Source of the DNA: Cyanobium sp. CH-040
GTDB lineage: Bacteria > Cyanobacteriota > Cyanobacteriia > PCC-6307 > Cyanobiaceae
Assembly (NCBI RefSeq): GCF_024346135.1
Contig: NZ_JAGQCJ010000009.1
Coordinates: 62,001 to 126,000, forward strand
DNA length: 64,000 bases
Direction: 5' to 3'
This document shows, piece by piece, positions 20,328 through 29,667 of the stretch (position 1 is the stretch's first letter; every line of letters starts with the position of its first letter). The notes beneath the pieces are model-generated. The model was not told the DNA's origin. It was given only the letters and a program-made list of their open reading frames with translations, and searched no databases. Both the position numbers and the translations under genes were made by a program.

Positions 20328-22010
20328 GTGCAGGTGCTGTGGTTCCGGCGCGACCTGCGCCTCGACGACCACCCGGCCCTGGTGGACGCCTGCCGGCGGG
20401 GTCCGGTGCTGCCCCTGTTCATCCTCGATGCCGCCCTGCTCCACCACCCGGAGACGGGGCCGGCGCGGGTGGCCTTCCTGCTGGCCAGCCTGAGAGCGCT
20501 GGATCACGACCTGCGCCGCCGCGGCTCCCGGCTGCTGGTGCGCCAGGGCGAGCCTGCCGCGGTGCTGCTGGCGGTCGTGCGGCAGTGCGGCGCCGACGGC
20601 GTGGTGGCCCACGTGGACACGGAGCGGCTCGTGGGCCGGGTGCGGGACGCCCGCGTCAGCAGTGCCCTGGCCCGGGCCGGCATCCCCCTGCGCTGGCTGG
20701 AGCCTCCGGGCTGCATCCCGCACCTGCTGGCCTACCCAGACTGGCGGCGCAGCTGGCACGGTGAGATGGCCCTGGAGCCCCTGCCGGCGCCGAGCCGCAT
20801 CTCCACGCCACCGCCGCAGGGCCCGCCCGAGGCGGCGGCCGCGGCCGTGCCCGGCCTGGCGGAGCTGGGGCTGGAGGCCGACGGCAAGCCGATCCCCGCG
20901 GCCGGTACCAGCGCCGCCCTGGAGCTGCTGGAGCGATTCCGTGACGGCGGCGCGGCCGAGCGGTACTTCTGGCAGCTGAGCCTGCCCTCGGCCCGTGCCA
21001 CCACAGGGCTCGGGCCGTATCTCAAGTTCGGCGTGATCAGCCACCGGCAGGTGCTGCACACCATCGCCCCCCTGCGCCAGGGCAGCACTGGCGAGCGGCG
21101 CAGCTGGCGCCAGCTGGTGAGCCGCCTGCGCTGGGGCGCCGGCATGGCCCAGCGCTTCCGCTACCTCCCCCAGCTGGAGCTCCGGCCGCTGTGGGACTGC
21201 TACGAGGAGGCTTCCCCACTCTCGGCGGAGCAGGAGGAGCTCTATGCCGCCTGGCAGAGCGGCCGTACAGGTTTCCCGCTGGTGGATGCGGCCGCCCGCT
21301 GCCTGCTGGCAAGCGGCGGCTGGCTGGACCTCAACTTCCGCAGCCGGGCCATCCACGCCAGCTTCCTCACCAACCTCTGTGGCATCGACTGGCGTTACGG
21401 GGCCCTGCATTACATGCGCCACCTGATCGATGGCGACTGCTGCATCGATCACTACCAGTGGGCGATGCAGGCGGGAGTGACGGCGGCGGGCGGCGGCCGC
21501 GGCTGGAGCCGCATCTACCACCCGGGCCGGGTGGCCGTGGAGCGCTGCGATCCGCAGGGCCTGTTCATCCGCCGCTGGCTGCCGGAGCTGGCGGACCTCA
21601 CCAACGACCAGCTGGGCAGCCCGCCGCTGATGGCGAGCTATCCACGGCCCTTGCTCGACTACGAGCAGGCCAGGCGCCGGCGCCTGGGACGCCTGGAACG
21701 GCAGCGCCAGCACTGGCGGCCCCATGGCTTCAGCCGGATGCCCGCCGATCTCAGCCCCTTCGGGGCGGAGCGGATCAGCGGCTCGGAGGTGGACTGGGCC
21801 AGCCCGCCAGCACCCGAGCTGTCACCGGCAGCCTTGCCGCTGGAGCAGCTCGACCCTGGGGCCCTGGGCGATCTGGCCAGCTGGTTCAGTGCCAGCCGCA
21901 GCCTGGCGCTGCCCCCAGCAGGCGCTCAGGGGCAGCGGGGGCAGGGGGGGCCGCGGCGCCGGAGAGGGACGGGCAGCGCTGCCGATGCCATCCAGCTCGA
22001 GCTCTGGTGA
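20328..22010 (+). CDS. phr: Deoxyribodipyrimidine photolyase (cryptochrome/photolyase family)
   Basis: Light-driven repair of cyclobutane pyrimidine dimers. The GTG at 20328 yields MQVLWFRRDLRLDDHPAL, the classic start of the antenna-chromophore domain; the frame upstream overlaps the preceding gene. The FAD-binding helical domain follows with TTGLGPYLKFGVIS, the TGFPLVDAAARCL motif, and NFRSRAIHASFLTNLCGIDWRYG. At 560 residues it is longer than the usual 470-500, with an extra C-terminal stretch rich in Pro, Ala and Gly after about 500. Class I CPD photolyase is most likely; a cryptochrome cannot be ruled out by reading alone. Confidence 0.87.
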   Translation: MQVLWFRRDLRLDDHPALVDACRRGPVLPLFILDAALLHHPETGPARVAFLLASLRALDHDLRRRGSRLLVRQGEPAAVLLAVVRQCGADGVVAHVDTERLVGRVRDARVSSALARAGIPLRWLEPPGCIPHLLAYPDWRRSWHGEMALEPLPAPSRISTPPPQGPPEAAAAAVPGLAELGLEADGKPIPAAGTSAALELLERFRDGGAAERYFWQLSLPSARATTGLGPYLKFGVISHRQVLHTIAPLRQGSTGERRSWRQLVSRLRWGAGMAQRFRYLPQLELRPLWDCYEEASPLSAEQEELYAAWQSGRTGFPLVDAAARCLLASGGWLDLNFRSRAIHASFLTNLCGIDWRYGALHYMRHLIDGDCCIDHYQWAMQAGVTAAGGGRGWSRIYHPGRVAVERCDPQGLFIRRWLPELADLTNDQLGSPPLMASYPRPLLDYEQARRRRLGRLERQRQHWRPHGFSRMPADLSPFGAERISGSEVDWASPPAPELSPAALPLEQLDPGALGDLASWFSASRSLALPPAGAQGQRGQGGPRRRRGTGSAADAIQLELW

Positions 22011-22016
22011 GCAAGC

Positions 22017-22069
22017 CCCAGGCCCTGTGGGAGGCCGCAGGCACGGGGCCGCGGTGGCTCAGGCCTGGG
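22017..22069. terminator. Inverted repeat between convergent phr and pgeF
   Basis: CCCAGGCC at 22017-22024 is complementary to GGCCTGGG at 22062-22069, enclosing 37 bases that are themselves GC-rich and may fold. The right arm is inside the last codons of pgeF. A bidirectional terminator is possible; there is no T-run. Confidence 0.35.
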
Positions 22070-22862
22070 AGACGATGCCGCTCCATTGCACCGCCTTCAC
22101 CTGATCGCGGCGCCAGGAGTGGAACAGGTCCGGCTCGGACACGGTGCACAGGGGGCAGACGCTGATCCGCTCGTCCGCGACCCCAAGCCGGTGCAGCTGC
22201 AGGCGGGCGACGGCGCGGATGTCCAGTCGCTCGCGGCCGGGCTCGGGGTCCTCCAGCAGGGCGCCGGCCTCACGCAGGAGGGTGAGGCCGGCCGCGACGG
22301 AACCGGCGTCCAGGCCGGCGGCCACCTGCTCGCTCACCGCCCGCTCCACCTGGTAGCGGGCACCGCTGACGGCCGGGCCCAGGGCCACCAGCAGGTCAGC
22401 GGGCCGGCTGCCGGCCGCCGCCAGCATCTCCACCGCGGCGGCGAGGATGCGGCCGGCCACGCCGCGCCAGCCCGCATGGCATGCGGCCACGGCGCCCCGC
22501 ACCGGGTCGGCCAGCAGCACCGGTGTGCAGTCGGCGCCGCACACCCAGAGGCTCTGCCCGCCGGCATCGCTGCAGAGCCCATCGGACTCGGGCCAGGGAG
22601 CCTCACGGGCAGCGGAAGCCGTCAGCACCACAGCACTGTGCACCTGGCGGGGCCGGTGGACAGTCACGCCGGCACTGAGATAGCCGGCCAGCACCTCGGG
22701 CTCACGGCCCTGCCACTGGCGGGTGAAGAACCCGTGCTCGAACTCGCGCAGCAGCTCGGCCTGCAGGTAGTAGCCGCCGTAGCAGCCCACCCAGGTCCAG
22801 CCGGAGAGGTCGTTGAAGCCCACGTCAGGGCGATCGAAGGGAGGATCGACGGCCTCGGCCAT
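22059..22862 (-). CDS. pgeF: Laccase-domain purine nucleoside phosphorylase (PgeF/YfiH family)
   Basis: A 267-residue member of the family once called polyphenol oxidase and now known to include purine nucleoside phosphorylases and, in some bacteria, a peptidoglycan editing factor. Metal-ligand motifs are visible: VHRPRQVHSAVV, CGADCTPVLL and CHAGWRGVAGRI. An N-terminal extension (SGWTWVGCYGGYYLQAELLREFEHGFF) carries the usual EHGFFTR start of the domain. It follows the Tab2 gene by 12 bases on the same strand, and converges on the photolyase gene. Confidence 0.87.
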   Translation of the reverse strand: MAEAVDPPFDRPDVGFNDLSGWTWVGCYGGYYLQAELLREFEHGFFTRQWQGREPEVLAGYLSAGVTVHRPRQVHSAVVLTASAAREAPWPESDGLCSDAGGQSLWVCGADCTPVLLADPVRGAVAACHAGWRGVAGRILAAAVEMLAAAGSRPADLLVALGPAVSGARYQVERAVSEQVAAGLDAGSVAAGLTLLREAGALLEDPEPGRERLDIRAVARLQLHRLGVADERISVCPLCTVSEPDLFHSWRRDQVKAVQWSGIVSQA

Positions 22863-22874
22863 GGGCGGGATGGA

Positions 22875-23780
22875 TCAGGCGTCGGGCAGGTCGCGCAGCA
22901 GCCAGAACCCCGCGAAGCGCTGCTCGCTCTCGTGACCCTGCACCGCCAGGAACTGCAGCCCACCCGCCTGCTCCCGGGCACGGCGGAAGGCGGCGGCGGC
23001 GGCGGCGGCCTCCTCGGGGTCCAGGGAACCCAGCAGCCAGCGGTCCTCCAGGCCGGCCTCCAGCACCAGCCTGGCGGCATCGATCTCCAGGCGCACAGGC
23101 TCCAGCCCCGCCAGCCAGCCGGCGATCGCCAGGGCACGGCCGCCCCCGAACAGCCGGATGCCCGGAACCTGGGCCTGGGGATCGGCGCTCTCCGGCAGGG
23201 GGATGAGGGAGGCGAAGGCGGCGTCCCACTCGCTGGCACCGGCCAGCACCTCCAGCGGCAGGCTGGCCCAGCTCCAGCTCTCGCCGCGGGCCACCTCGGG
23301 CAGGGGCACGGGCACGGGGCGGATCGGAGCCGGGGGCGGGGCCAGGGGCCCGGCCAGATAGCCGGGTTCTGAGGGATACACCTCCCGTTCCCGCTGCTGC
23401 AGCCAGCTCACCAGGGCATAGGTGCGGCGGCTGGGCACCAGCTCCAGGCCCAGACCATCGGCCGCGCGCTGCACCATGGTGCGCATCGAGACCCGCCAGC
23501 AGCGCAGCCGCCTGGGCGCCCCCAGGCCGGCGTCGGCGGCATCCGCCAGCGCCTGCTCGAGGGCCTCCCGCAGCCAGATCGAATTGACGCTGGCCGCCGG
23601 ACAGGCCCGCTGCCAGCGGAATTCCGGACCGCTGCAACGCCCGTCAATGCCCACCGCGGGGGTGGAGCAGATCAGCAGCTCCCAGCGCTTCTTGCCGTCG
23701 GGATCGAGGATCGGACGGGAATAGAAATCGAGCTCCCAGTCGGGGCTGAGGGCCTGGTCGATCGCGGAGGTGGCGATCAT
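22875..23780 (-). CDS. Tab2/Atab2-family RNA-binding protein
   Basis: A 301-residue protein starting in the family style with WELDFYSRPILDPDGKKRWELLIC. In algae and plants Tab2/Atab2 binds psaB/psbA-type leaders and activates translation of photosystem proteins; cyanobacterial members are assumed to act similarly but are less studied. Other family marks are LEQALADA, RWRVSMRTMVQ-like basic segments, and the C-terminal LLRDLPDA end. Its ATG overlaps the end of the S1-domain gene by four bases (ATGA), so two RNA-binding proteins are translationally coupled here. Confidence 0.88.
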   Translation of the reverse strand: MIATSAIDQALSPDWELDFYSRPILDPDGKKRWELLICSTPAVGIDGRCSGPEFRWQRACPAASVNSIWLREALEQALADAADAGLGAPRRLRCWRVSMRTMVQRAADGLGLELVPSRRTYALVSWLQQREREVYPSEPGYLAGPLAPPPAPIRPVPVPLPEVARGESWSWASLPLEVLAGASEWDAAFASLIPLPESADPQAQVPGIRLFGGGRALAIAGWLAGLEPVRLEIDAARLVLEAGLEDRWLLGSLDPEEAAAAAAAFRRAREQAGGLQFLAVQGHESEQRFAGFWLLRDLPDA

Positions 23781-25033
23781 CCGGCCTGCTGCTCCTGCTG
23801 GCGCAGCACGGAGCGGGCGCGGTTGGCCCGGTCGCCGGCCTCCGCCATCACCGTCTCGCGATCCACGAGCAGCTCACCGGGCTGGCCCTCCAGCAGGGCG
23901 GTGTTGAGGGCGATGCGGCCCCGGCCAGGGTCCAGGTCGGTGACCAGGGCCCGGACGCGGTCACCCTCCCGGAACACCTCGCGCAGGTCGCGCAGCTGGC
24001 CGGCGGTGATGCAGCTCTGGTGCAGCAGACCGCTGATGCCGCCCAGATCGATGAACAGGCCGTAGGGCTTCACGGCCGCCACCAGCCCCTCCACCAGCTG
24101 ACCTACCTCCAGTTCGGAGAAGCGGGCGGCGGTGACCGCCTTGCGCTCCGACAGCACCAGCTTGCGGGTGTCGGGGTTCACCTCCAGGAAGGTCACGCCG
24201 ATGGTGCGGCCCACCAGCGCTTCATGCTGCTCGCCCTCCACCAGCTGGGAGCGGGGCACGAAGCCGCGCAGCCCCTCCAGATCGCAGGTCACGCCACCGC
24301 GGTTGAAGCCGTTGACCTTCACCTGCACCACCTTGCCCTCCTTCTCCAGCTGCCGCACCTTCTCCCAGCTCTGGCGCAGGGCCAGGGCCCGGGCACTCAC
24401 GGTCACCATGCCGTCGGCGTTCTGCTCACCGGTGACCAGCACCTCCACCTCGGCTCCCCGGGGGAAACGCTCCTTGAGGTTGGTGATCACCCCGAGGCCG
24501 CACTCCTTCTTGGGCATGAACCCCGGCGCCTTGCCGCCGATGTCCACGTACACCCCATCACTCTCCAGACCGATCACGGTGCCGCGCACCACCTCACCGG
24601 TGCCGCCGACGAAGTCCTGTTCATCCAGGGCGGCCAGAAAGGCCTGCTCGTCGAAGTCGAACTCGTCGACGCTGCGGGGCTCGCCGGCCGCCTTTGCGCC
24701 CGGCGCCGCGCCGCCGCGGCGGGGGGAGGAGCCGCGGTCGGACTCCGGCCCCAGCAGGTCGGCCATGGTGAGGCCCTCCTCGGCGAAGCGCGTGTCCTCG
24801 TCGGGGACGGGGGACAGCGGGGCCTGAACCGGGGCGGCCGGGGGCTGGACAGGGGCCTGCAGGGCCTGCGGGGGATTGCCGGCGCCGGCGTCGGGCTGGG
24901 GGTCGTCCTTGCGGATCATCAGCACCTGGGGCGGCCGGCGCACCGGAGCCGTCGCCTGGGGACGGGGGGAGCCTTGGGGCACGGGGCGGGCGGAGGACGG
25001 GGGCGGTTGCTTGCCGGATCCGGCCATCGGCAC
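23777..25033 (-). CDS. nbp1: S1-domain RNA-binding protein (Rps1b/Nbp1-like)
   Basis: A 418-residue protein with a Pro/Gln-rich N-terminal region (about 1-140) and three S1 (OB-fold) repeats at about 145-220, 228-300 and 310-380. Each repeat has the expected opening, e.g. EVVRGTVIGLESDGVYVDIG and VEGLVAAVKPYGLFIDLG. Ribosomal protein S1 of cyanobacteria also has three S1 repeats, but lacks so long a Pro-rich leader; this fits the second S1 paralogue called Rps1b/Nbp1. Two candidate Met starts at 25033 and 25027 are close. It diverges from the creatininase-like gene with 44 bases between starts. Confidence 0.82.
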   Translation of the reverse strand: MPMAGSGKQPPPSSARPVPQGSPRPQATAPVRRPPQVLMIRKDDPQPDAGAGNPPQALQAPVQPPAAPVQAPLSPVPDEDTRFAEEGLTMADLLGPESDRGSSPRRGGAAPGAKAAGEPRSVDEFDFDEQAFLAALDEQDFVGGTGEVVRGTVIGLESDGVYVDIGGKAPGFMPKKECGLGVITNLKERFPRGAEVEVLVTGEQNADGMVTVSARALALRQSWEKVRQLEKEGKVVQVKVNGFNRGGVTCDLEGLRGFVPRSQLVEGEQHEALVGRTIGVTFLEVNPDTRKLVLSERKAVTAARFSELEVGQLVEGLVAAVKPYGLFIDLGGISGLLHQSCITAGQLRDLREVFREGDRVRALVTDLDPGRGRIALNTALLEGQPGELLVDRETVMAEAGDRANRARSVLRQQEQQAG

Positions 25034-25077
25034 CTCGGGCTGGGAGCCTCACACTGTAGGGATCGGATCCTGTCGCC

Positions 25078-25899
25078 ATGCCGCCCCAGCGCCGACTCGA
25101 CCAGCTCGCCTGGCCTCAGGTGCGGCAGGCAGCCCGACGCCGCGGCAGCACCGTGGTGTGGCCGTGGGGCTCGATCGAGCAGCACGGCCCCCATCTGCCC
25201 CTGGCCACGGACGCCCTGTTCGCCGAACGGATCCTCGACGCGGCGCTGGCGGATCTGGACGCGGCGCTGCCGGTGTGGCGCCTGCCCCTGCAGGCGATCG
25301 GCTTCTCCCCCGAGCACCAGGGATTTGCCGGCACCCTCAGCCTGCCGCCGGAGCTGCTGATCCAGACGGTGTGCAGCGTGGGAGCGCAACTGGCGGCCTG
25401 TGGCTTCGAGCGGCTGGTGCTGTTCAACGCCCATGGCGGGCAGATCGCCCTGCTGCAGACCGCGGCGCGTGAGCTGCGCGTGCGCCATCCCGGCCTCGGC
25501 GTGCTGCCCTGCTTCCTCTGGAGCGGCATCGAGGGCATCGCCGAGCGGCTGCCGGAAGCGGAACGCGAGGGCGGCCTGCACGCCGGCCTGGCCGAGACAA
25601 GCCTGATGCTCCATCTGGAGCCGGCATTGGTGGGCGTGGAACGGCCCCGGGACGGTGCACTCACGCCACCGCCGCCGCCGGGATGGAGCCTGGAGGGAGC
25701 GGCGCCCAGCGCCTGGCTGATGGGCGACCTCAGCGCCAGCGGGGTGGTGGGCGATGCCCGCGGCGCCGACCCGGAGCTCGGCGCCACGTTCTGCGCTGCG
25801 CTGGTGCAGGGCTGGCGGCGGCGGTTCGAGAGCCTGCTGGGGAGCGACTGGCCGCCTGGACGTGTTCAGGCGGGCGCACCGGCGGCTGAAGACGGATGA
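25078..25899 (+). CDS. Creatininase-family amidohydrolase
   Basis: A 273-residue protein with the creatininase/MftE-type signature [19 protein letters not shown] (metal-binding Glu-x-His) near residue 22, NAHGGQ around 120 and a downstream [11 protein letters not shown] metal-ligand region. Members hydrolyse cyclic amides or formamides (for example in riboflavin/F420 routes); the substrate here is unknown. Its 3' end may overlap the longest reading of the next ORF by four bases, but the true ado start is downstream. A divergent promoter region is shared with nbp1. Confidence 0.85.
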   Translation: MPPQRRLDQLAWPQVRQAARRRGSTVVWPWGSIEQHGPHLPLATDALFAERILDAALADLDAALPVWRLPLQAIGFSPEHQGFAGTLSLPPELLIQTVCSVGAQLAACGFERLVLFNAHGGQIALLQTAARELRVRHPGLGVLPCFLWSGIEGIAERLPEAEREGGLHAGLAETSLMLHLEPALVGVERPRDGALTPPPPPGWSLEGAAPSAWLMGDLSASGVVGDARGADPELGATFCAALVQGWRRRFESLLGSDWPPGRVQAGAPAAEDG

Positions 25900-25916
25900 C
25901 GCTGGTTACAGTCACT

Positions 25917-25922
25917 CCATTC
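25917..25922 (+). promoter_or_regulatory. Candidate -10 element of the ADO gene
   Basis: TACAGT, 22 bases upstream of the ado ATG at 25944, just after the creatininase stop codon. It matches the TAnnnT pattern seen before other genes here; no strong -35 was found. Confidence 0.35.
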
Positions 25923-25943
25923 GACCCAGACGTTGCGTTCACC

Positions 25944-26684
25944 ATGGTGATGCTCTCCTCCACCAACCCAGCCACGCCCGTCGCCGACCCGGCAGCCGCT
26001 GACGCGGTCGCGGGCCTGCCGGACTTCAGCAGCGAGAGCTACAAGGACGCCTACAGCCGGATCAACGCGATCGTGATCGAAGGCGAGCAGGAAGCCCACG
26101 ACAACTACATCGCCATCGGCACCCTCATCCCCGAACAGGCCGAGGAGCTCGCCCGGCTGGCACGGATGGAGCTCAAGCACAAGAAAGGCTTCACCGCCTG
26201 TGCCAACAATCTGGGCGTCACGGCCGACATGCCCTTTGCGAAGGAGTTCTTCGCCCCCCTGCACACCAACTTCCAGACTGCGCTGGCGGCCGGCAAGGTG
26301 ACCACCTGCCTGCTGATCCAGGCCATCCTGATCGAGGCCTTCGCGATCTCCGCCTATCACATCTATATCCCTGTCGCCGATCCCTTCGCCCGCAAGATCA
26401 CCGAAGGGGTCGTCAAGGATGAATACACCCACCTGAACTACGGCCAGGAGTGGCTGAAGGCCAACCTCGAGAACGTGCGCGAGGAACTGATGGAGGCCAA
26501 CCGCCAGAACCTCCCCCTGGTACGGCGCATGCTGGATCAGGTGGCTGCCGATGCCGCCGTGCTGCACATGGAGCAGGAGGATCTGATGGCCGACTTCCTC
26601 AGTTCCTATCAGGAGTCGTTGATGGAGATCGGTCTCAGCAGCCGCGAGATCGCCCGCATGGCCGCCGCCGCGCTCGCCGCCTGA
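25944..26684 (+). CDS. ado: Aldehyde-deformylating oxygenase
   Basis: ADO is a cytosolic di-iron, ferritin-like enzyme that turns fatty aldehydes into Cn-1 alkanes plus formate, using O2 and reductant. The ATG at 25944 gives 246 residues, the normal size; a longer frame from 25896 overlaps the previous gene. Four helices carry the iron ligands: [10 protein letters not shown] (first Glu), [12 protein letters not shown] (Glu-x2-His), the [12 protein letters not shown] helix, and [12 protein letters not shown] (Glu-x2-His). It lies 56 bases upstream of the acyl-ACP reductase gene, the conserved alkane-synthesis pair of cyanobacteria. Confidence 0.97.
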   Translation: MVMLSSTNPATPVADPAAADAVAGLPDFSSESYKDAYSRINAIVIEGEQEAHDNYIAIGTLIPEQAEELARLARMELKHKKGFTACANNLGVTADMPFAKEFFAPLHTNFQTALAAGKVTTCLLIQAILIEAFAISAYHIYIPVADPFARKITEGVVKDEYTHLNYGQEWLKANLENVREELMEANRQNLPLVRRMLDQVAADAAVLHMEQEDLMADFLSSYQESLMEIGLSSREIARMAAAALAA

Positions 26685-26702
26685 GGGTCTTCGCCTGACG
26701 TG

Positions 26703-26730
26703 GGAGGATGTAGCGTCCGCCACATCCTTC
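26703..26730 (+). promoter_or_regulatory. Hairpin and possible -10 between ado and aar
   Basis: GGAGGATGT (26703-26711) pairs with ACATCCTTC (26722-26730), one G-T pair, around a 10-base loop. It may act as a weak terminator or attenuator after ado. TAGCGT at 26711-26716, which includes the last stem base, also fits the recurring -10 pattern for aar, 25 bases before its ATG. Either or both roles are possible. Confidence 0.45.
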
Positions 26731-26740
26731 AACCTGCCGC

Positions 26741-27802
26741 ATGTTCGGGCTGATCGGTCACTCCACCAGTTTCGAGGAAGCCCGCACCAAGGCCAGATCC
26801 CTCGGCTACGACGCTTTCGCTGACGGTGACCTTGACATGTGGTGCGCCGCTCCGCCCCAGCTTGTGGAGCATGTGGAGGTGACCAGCCGCACGGGCCGCA
26901 CGATCAAGGGGGCCTACATCGATTCGGTGTTTGTGCCGGAAATGCTGCGCCGCTTCAAGACGGCCAAGCGCAAGGTGATCAAGGCGATGGAGCTCGCCCA
27001 GCGCTCCGGCATCGACATCACGGCCCTGGGCGGCTTCACCTCGATCATCTTCGAGGACATGAACCTGCTGCGGGAGCAGCGGGTGAGTGCCGTGGAGCTT
27101 GACTGGAGCCGCTTCACCACGGGCAACACCCATACCGCCTGGGTGATCTGCCAGCAGGTGGAAACCAACGCACCGCGCCTCGGCATCGACCTGGCCAGCG
27201 CGCGGGTGGCCGTGGTGGGAGCCACGGGGGACATCGGCAGCGCCGTCTGCCGCTGGCTGCAGCGCCGTGGCGTGGCTGAACTGCTGCTGGTGGCCCGGCG
27301 GCCCCAGCCGCTCGTCGAGCTCCAGGAGAGCCTCGGCGAGGGCAGGATCCTCAGCCTGCAGGAGGCCCTGCCCGAAGCCGACGTGGTGGTGTGGGTGGCG
27401 AGCCTTCCCCAGAGTCTGGAGATCGATGCGGCTCAGCTCCGCAATCCATGCCTGATGATCGACGGTGGCTACCCCAAGAACCTGGACAGCAAGGCTGCCG
27501 GTCCCGGGGTGCACGTGCTCAAGGGGGGGATCGTGGAGTTCTGGCAGGACATCGGCTGGCAGATGATGGAAGTGGCCGAAATGGCCGTGCCCCAACGCCA
27601 GATGTTCGCCTGCTTCGCCGAGGCGATCCTGCTCGACTTCGAGGAACTGCACACCAATTTCAGCTGGGGACGCAACAACATCACCCTCGAGGCCATGGAC
27701 CGGATCGGTGAGGCCTCGCTCCGCCACGGCTTCAAGGCCCTGGAGCTGGAGCCGGCCGCAGCGGCCACGGCATCCTCGAATGCTGTGCTGGCCAGTGCCT
27801 GA
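26741..27802 (+). CDS. aar: Long-chain acyl-ACP reductase
   Basis: AAR reduces fatty acyl-ACP to aldehyde with NADPH, supplying ADO. The 353-residue protein begins [14 protein letters not shown]. The NADPH site is [19 protein letters not shown] near 155-175; the acyl-binding nucleophile is Cys291 in [14 protein letters not shown], matching the catalytic Cys of characterised cyanobacterial AARs. Length and start are normal. It is followed by accA about 100 bases downstream on the same strand, so fatty-acid supply and alkane output are neighbours. Confidence 0.97.
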   Translation: MFGLIGHSTSFEEARTKARSLGYDAFADGDLDMWCAAPPQLVEHVEVTSRTGRTIKGAYIDSVFVPEMLRRFKTAKRKVIKAMELAQRSGIDITALGGFTSIIFEDMNLLREQRVSAVELDWSRFTTGNTHTAWVICQQVETNAPRLGIDLASARVAVVGATGDIGSAVCRWLQRRGVAELLLVARRPQPLVELQESLGEGRILSLQEALPEADVVVWVASLPQSLEIDAAQLRNPCLMIDGGYPKNLDSKAAGPGVHVLKGGIVEFWQDIGWQMMEVAEMAVPQRQMFACFAEAILLDFEELHTNFSWGRNNITLEAMDRIGEASLRHGFKALELEPAAAATASSNAVLASA

Positions 27803-27901
27803 GTCGCCCCGCCCGCCTGATCGGCTCTGACAGGACCTCCGGCCTGCGTCCGGCCCCCAGCCTCCCCTCCAGCCCGCCATCCCCCCGCACCCCTCCACGC
27901 C

Positions 27902-28891
27902 ATGGCCCGTCGCGCCCTGCTGGATTTCGAGAAACCCCTGGTCGAACTGGAGGAGCAGATCGAACAGATCCGTCAGCTGGCGCGGGATTCCGAGGTGGAC
28001 GTGAGCCAGCAGCTGCTGCAGCTGGAGACCCTGGCCACGCGGCGGCGCAAGGAGATCTTCGAAGCCCTCACGCCGGCCCAGAAGATCCAGGTGGCGCGCC
28101 ACCCCCAGCGACCCAGCACCCTGGATTACATCCAGGTGATCTGCGATGAGTTCATCGAGCTGCACGGCGACCGCCGCGGCTACGACGACCAGGCGCTGGT
28201 GGGCGGCATCGGCCGCATCGGCGACCGGGGGGTGATGCTGCTGGGGCAGCAGAAGGGCCGCGACACCAAGGAAAACGTGGCCCGCAACTTCGGCATGGCA
28301 TCGCCGGGGGGATACCGCAAGGCGATGCGCCTGATGGAGCATGCCGACCGCTTCGGCCTGCCGATCTTCAGCTTCATCGACACCCCCGGTGCCTATGCCG
28401 GTGTGCTGGCCGAGGAACAGGGACAGGGAGAGGCGATCGCCGTCAACCTGCGCGAGATGTTCCGCCTGCGCGTGCCGGTGGTGGCCACGGTGATCGGCGA
28501 GGGCGGCTCCGGTGGAGCCCTGGGCATCGGCGTGGCCGACCGTCTGCTGATGTTCGAGCACAGCGTCTACACGGTCGCCAGCCCCGAGGCCTGCGCCTCC
28601 ATCCTCTGGCGGGATGCCGCCAAGGCCTCGGAGGCGGCAGACGCCCTGCGGATCACCGGTGCCGATCTGCTGCAGCTCGGGATCGTCGATCAGGTGCTGC
28701 CCGAGCCGTCGGGCGGCAACCACTGGGCTCCCCTGGAGGCCGCCGAGACGCTCAAGGCGGCGCTGCTGCAGGCTCTGCAGGATCTGGAGGCCCAGAGCCG
28801 CGAGCAGCTCCTCGAGCACCGCTACCAGAAGTACCGTCGCATCGGACGGTTTCTGGAGGAGGCCCCCACAGACCCGGTGCACACCCCTTAA
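27902..28891 (+). CDS. accA: Acetyl-CoA carboxylase carboxyltransferase subunit alpha
   Basis: The alpha half of the carboxyltransferase moves CO2 from carboxybiotin to acetyl-CoA, the first step of fatty-acid synthesis. The 329-residue protein carries [18 protein letters not shown] at the start, [31 protein letters not shown], and the oxyanion-hole region [15 protein letters not shown]. These are standard AccA signatures. It follows aar and precedes a short-chain dehydrogenase on the same strand; the three could form a lipid-related transcription unit. The 99-base gap upstream is C-rich with no clear hairpin. Confidence 0.97.
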   Translation: MARRALLDFEKPLVELEEQIEQIRQLARDSEVDVSQQLLQLETLATRRRKEIFEALTPAQKIQVARHPQRPSTLDYIQVICDEFIELHGDRRGYDDQALVGGIGRIGDRGVMLLGQQKGRDTKENVARNFGMASPGGYRKAMRLMEHADRFGLPIFSFIDTPGAYAGVLAEEQGQGEAIAVNLREMFRLRVPVVATVIGEGGSGGALGIGVADRLLMFEHSVYTVASPEACASILWRDAAKASEAADALRITGADLLQLGIVDQVLPEPSGGNHWAPLEAAETLKAALLQALQDLEAQSREQLLEHRYQKYRRIGRFLEEAPTDPVHTP

Positions 28892-28948
28892 GGTTTTGCT
28901 CGCTCCCGGCATTTCCTCGCCTGGGGCCTCCATTCCGCCCCTGCACCG

Positions 28949-29659
28949 TTGCCCTCCGCACTGATCACTGGAGCCTCCCGTGGCATCGGTGCCGCCACCG
29001 CACGCCGCTTCGCGTCGGCCGGCTACGCGCTGATGCTGGTGGCACGCCCGTCCGCCGCCCTCGATGGACTCACCCAGGAGCTCAGTGATGCCGGCTGCAG
29101 CGTGCACGGCGCCGGAATCGACCTGAGCGATCCCGAGGCCATCCCCCCCGCCCTGGAACGTCTCTGCGAGCGGGCCGGCACCCCGGATGTGGTGATCAAC
29201 AATGCCGGAGCCGCCTACACGGGCAGCCTGGCGGAGATGCCCCTCAGCCAGTGGCTCACCCTGATGCAGCTCAATCTCACAGCGGCGTTCCAGGTGTGCC
29301 AGGCGGTGATCCACCGCCTGCGGGCCCGGGGGGGAGGCCACATCATCAACGTCAGCAGCCACGCCGCCCACAACGCCTTCCCCGACTGGGGTGCCTACTG
29401 CGTCAGCAAGGCGGCGCTCAGCTCCTTCAGCCGCTGTCTGGCCGCCGAGGAGCGCAGCCACGGGATCCGGGTGAGCACCCTCACCCTCGGTGCGGTGAAT
29501 ACACCACTCTGGGATAGCGAAACGGTCGCCAGTTCCTTTGATCGGCGTGCCATGCTTGATCCCGGGCGCGCTGCCGACGCACTGCTGTTCCTGGCCCAAC
29601 AACCCGCCACTCAGGTGGTGGAAGATCTCACCCTCATGCCCGCCGCCGGCGTGCTCTGA
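28949..29659 (+). CDS. Short-chain dehydrogenase/reductase
   Basis: A 236-residue classical SDR. The NAD(P)-binding TGASRGIGAATARR motif is at the extreme N-terminus, NNAG lies near 90, the catalytic Ser is in NVSSHAAH, and the active site YCVSK (Tyr-x3-Lys) is near residue 151. The start codon is TTG at 28949, which leaves only four residues before the first strand, as in many SDRs. Substrate is unknown; a role in lipid or pigment metabolism is suggested only by its neighbours. It is eight bases upstream of folE. Confidence 0.88.
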   Translation: MPSALITGASRGIGAATARRFASAGYALMLVARPSAALDGLTQELSDAGCSVHGAGIDLSDPEAIPPALERLCERAGTPDVVINNAGAAYTGSLAEMPLSQWLTLMQLNLTAAFQVCQAVIHRLRARGGGHIINVSSHAAHNAFPDWGAYCVSKAALSSFSRCLAAEERSHGIRVSTLTLGAVNTPLWDSETVASSFDRRAMLDPGRAADALLFLAQQPATQVVEDLTLMPAAGVL

Positions 29660-29667
29660 GCCACTCC

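Noticed and set aside
26729-29602. 957-residue antisense ORF across aar, accA and the SDR
   Set aside because: It runs opposite three well-supported genes; His/Gly/Gln-rich composition without motifs.
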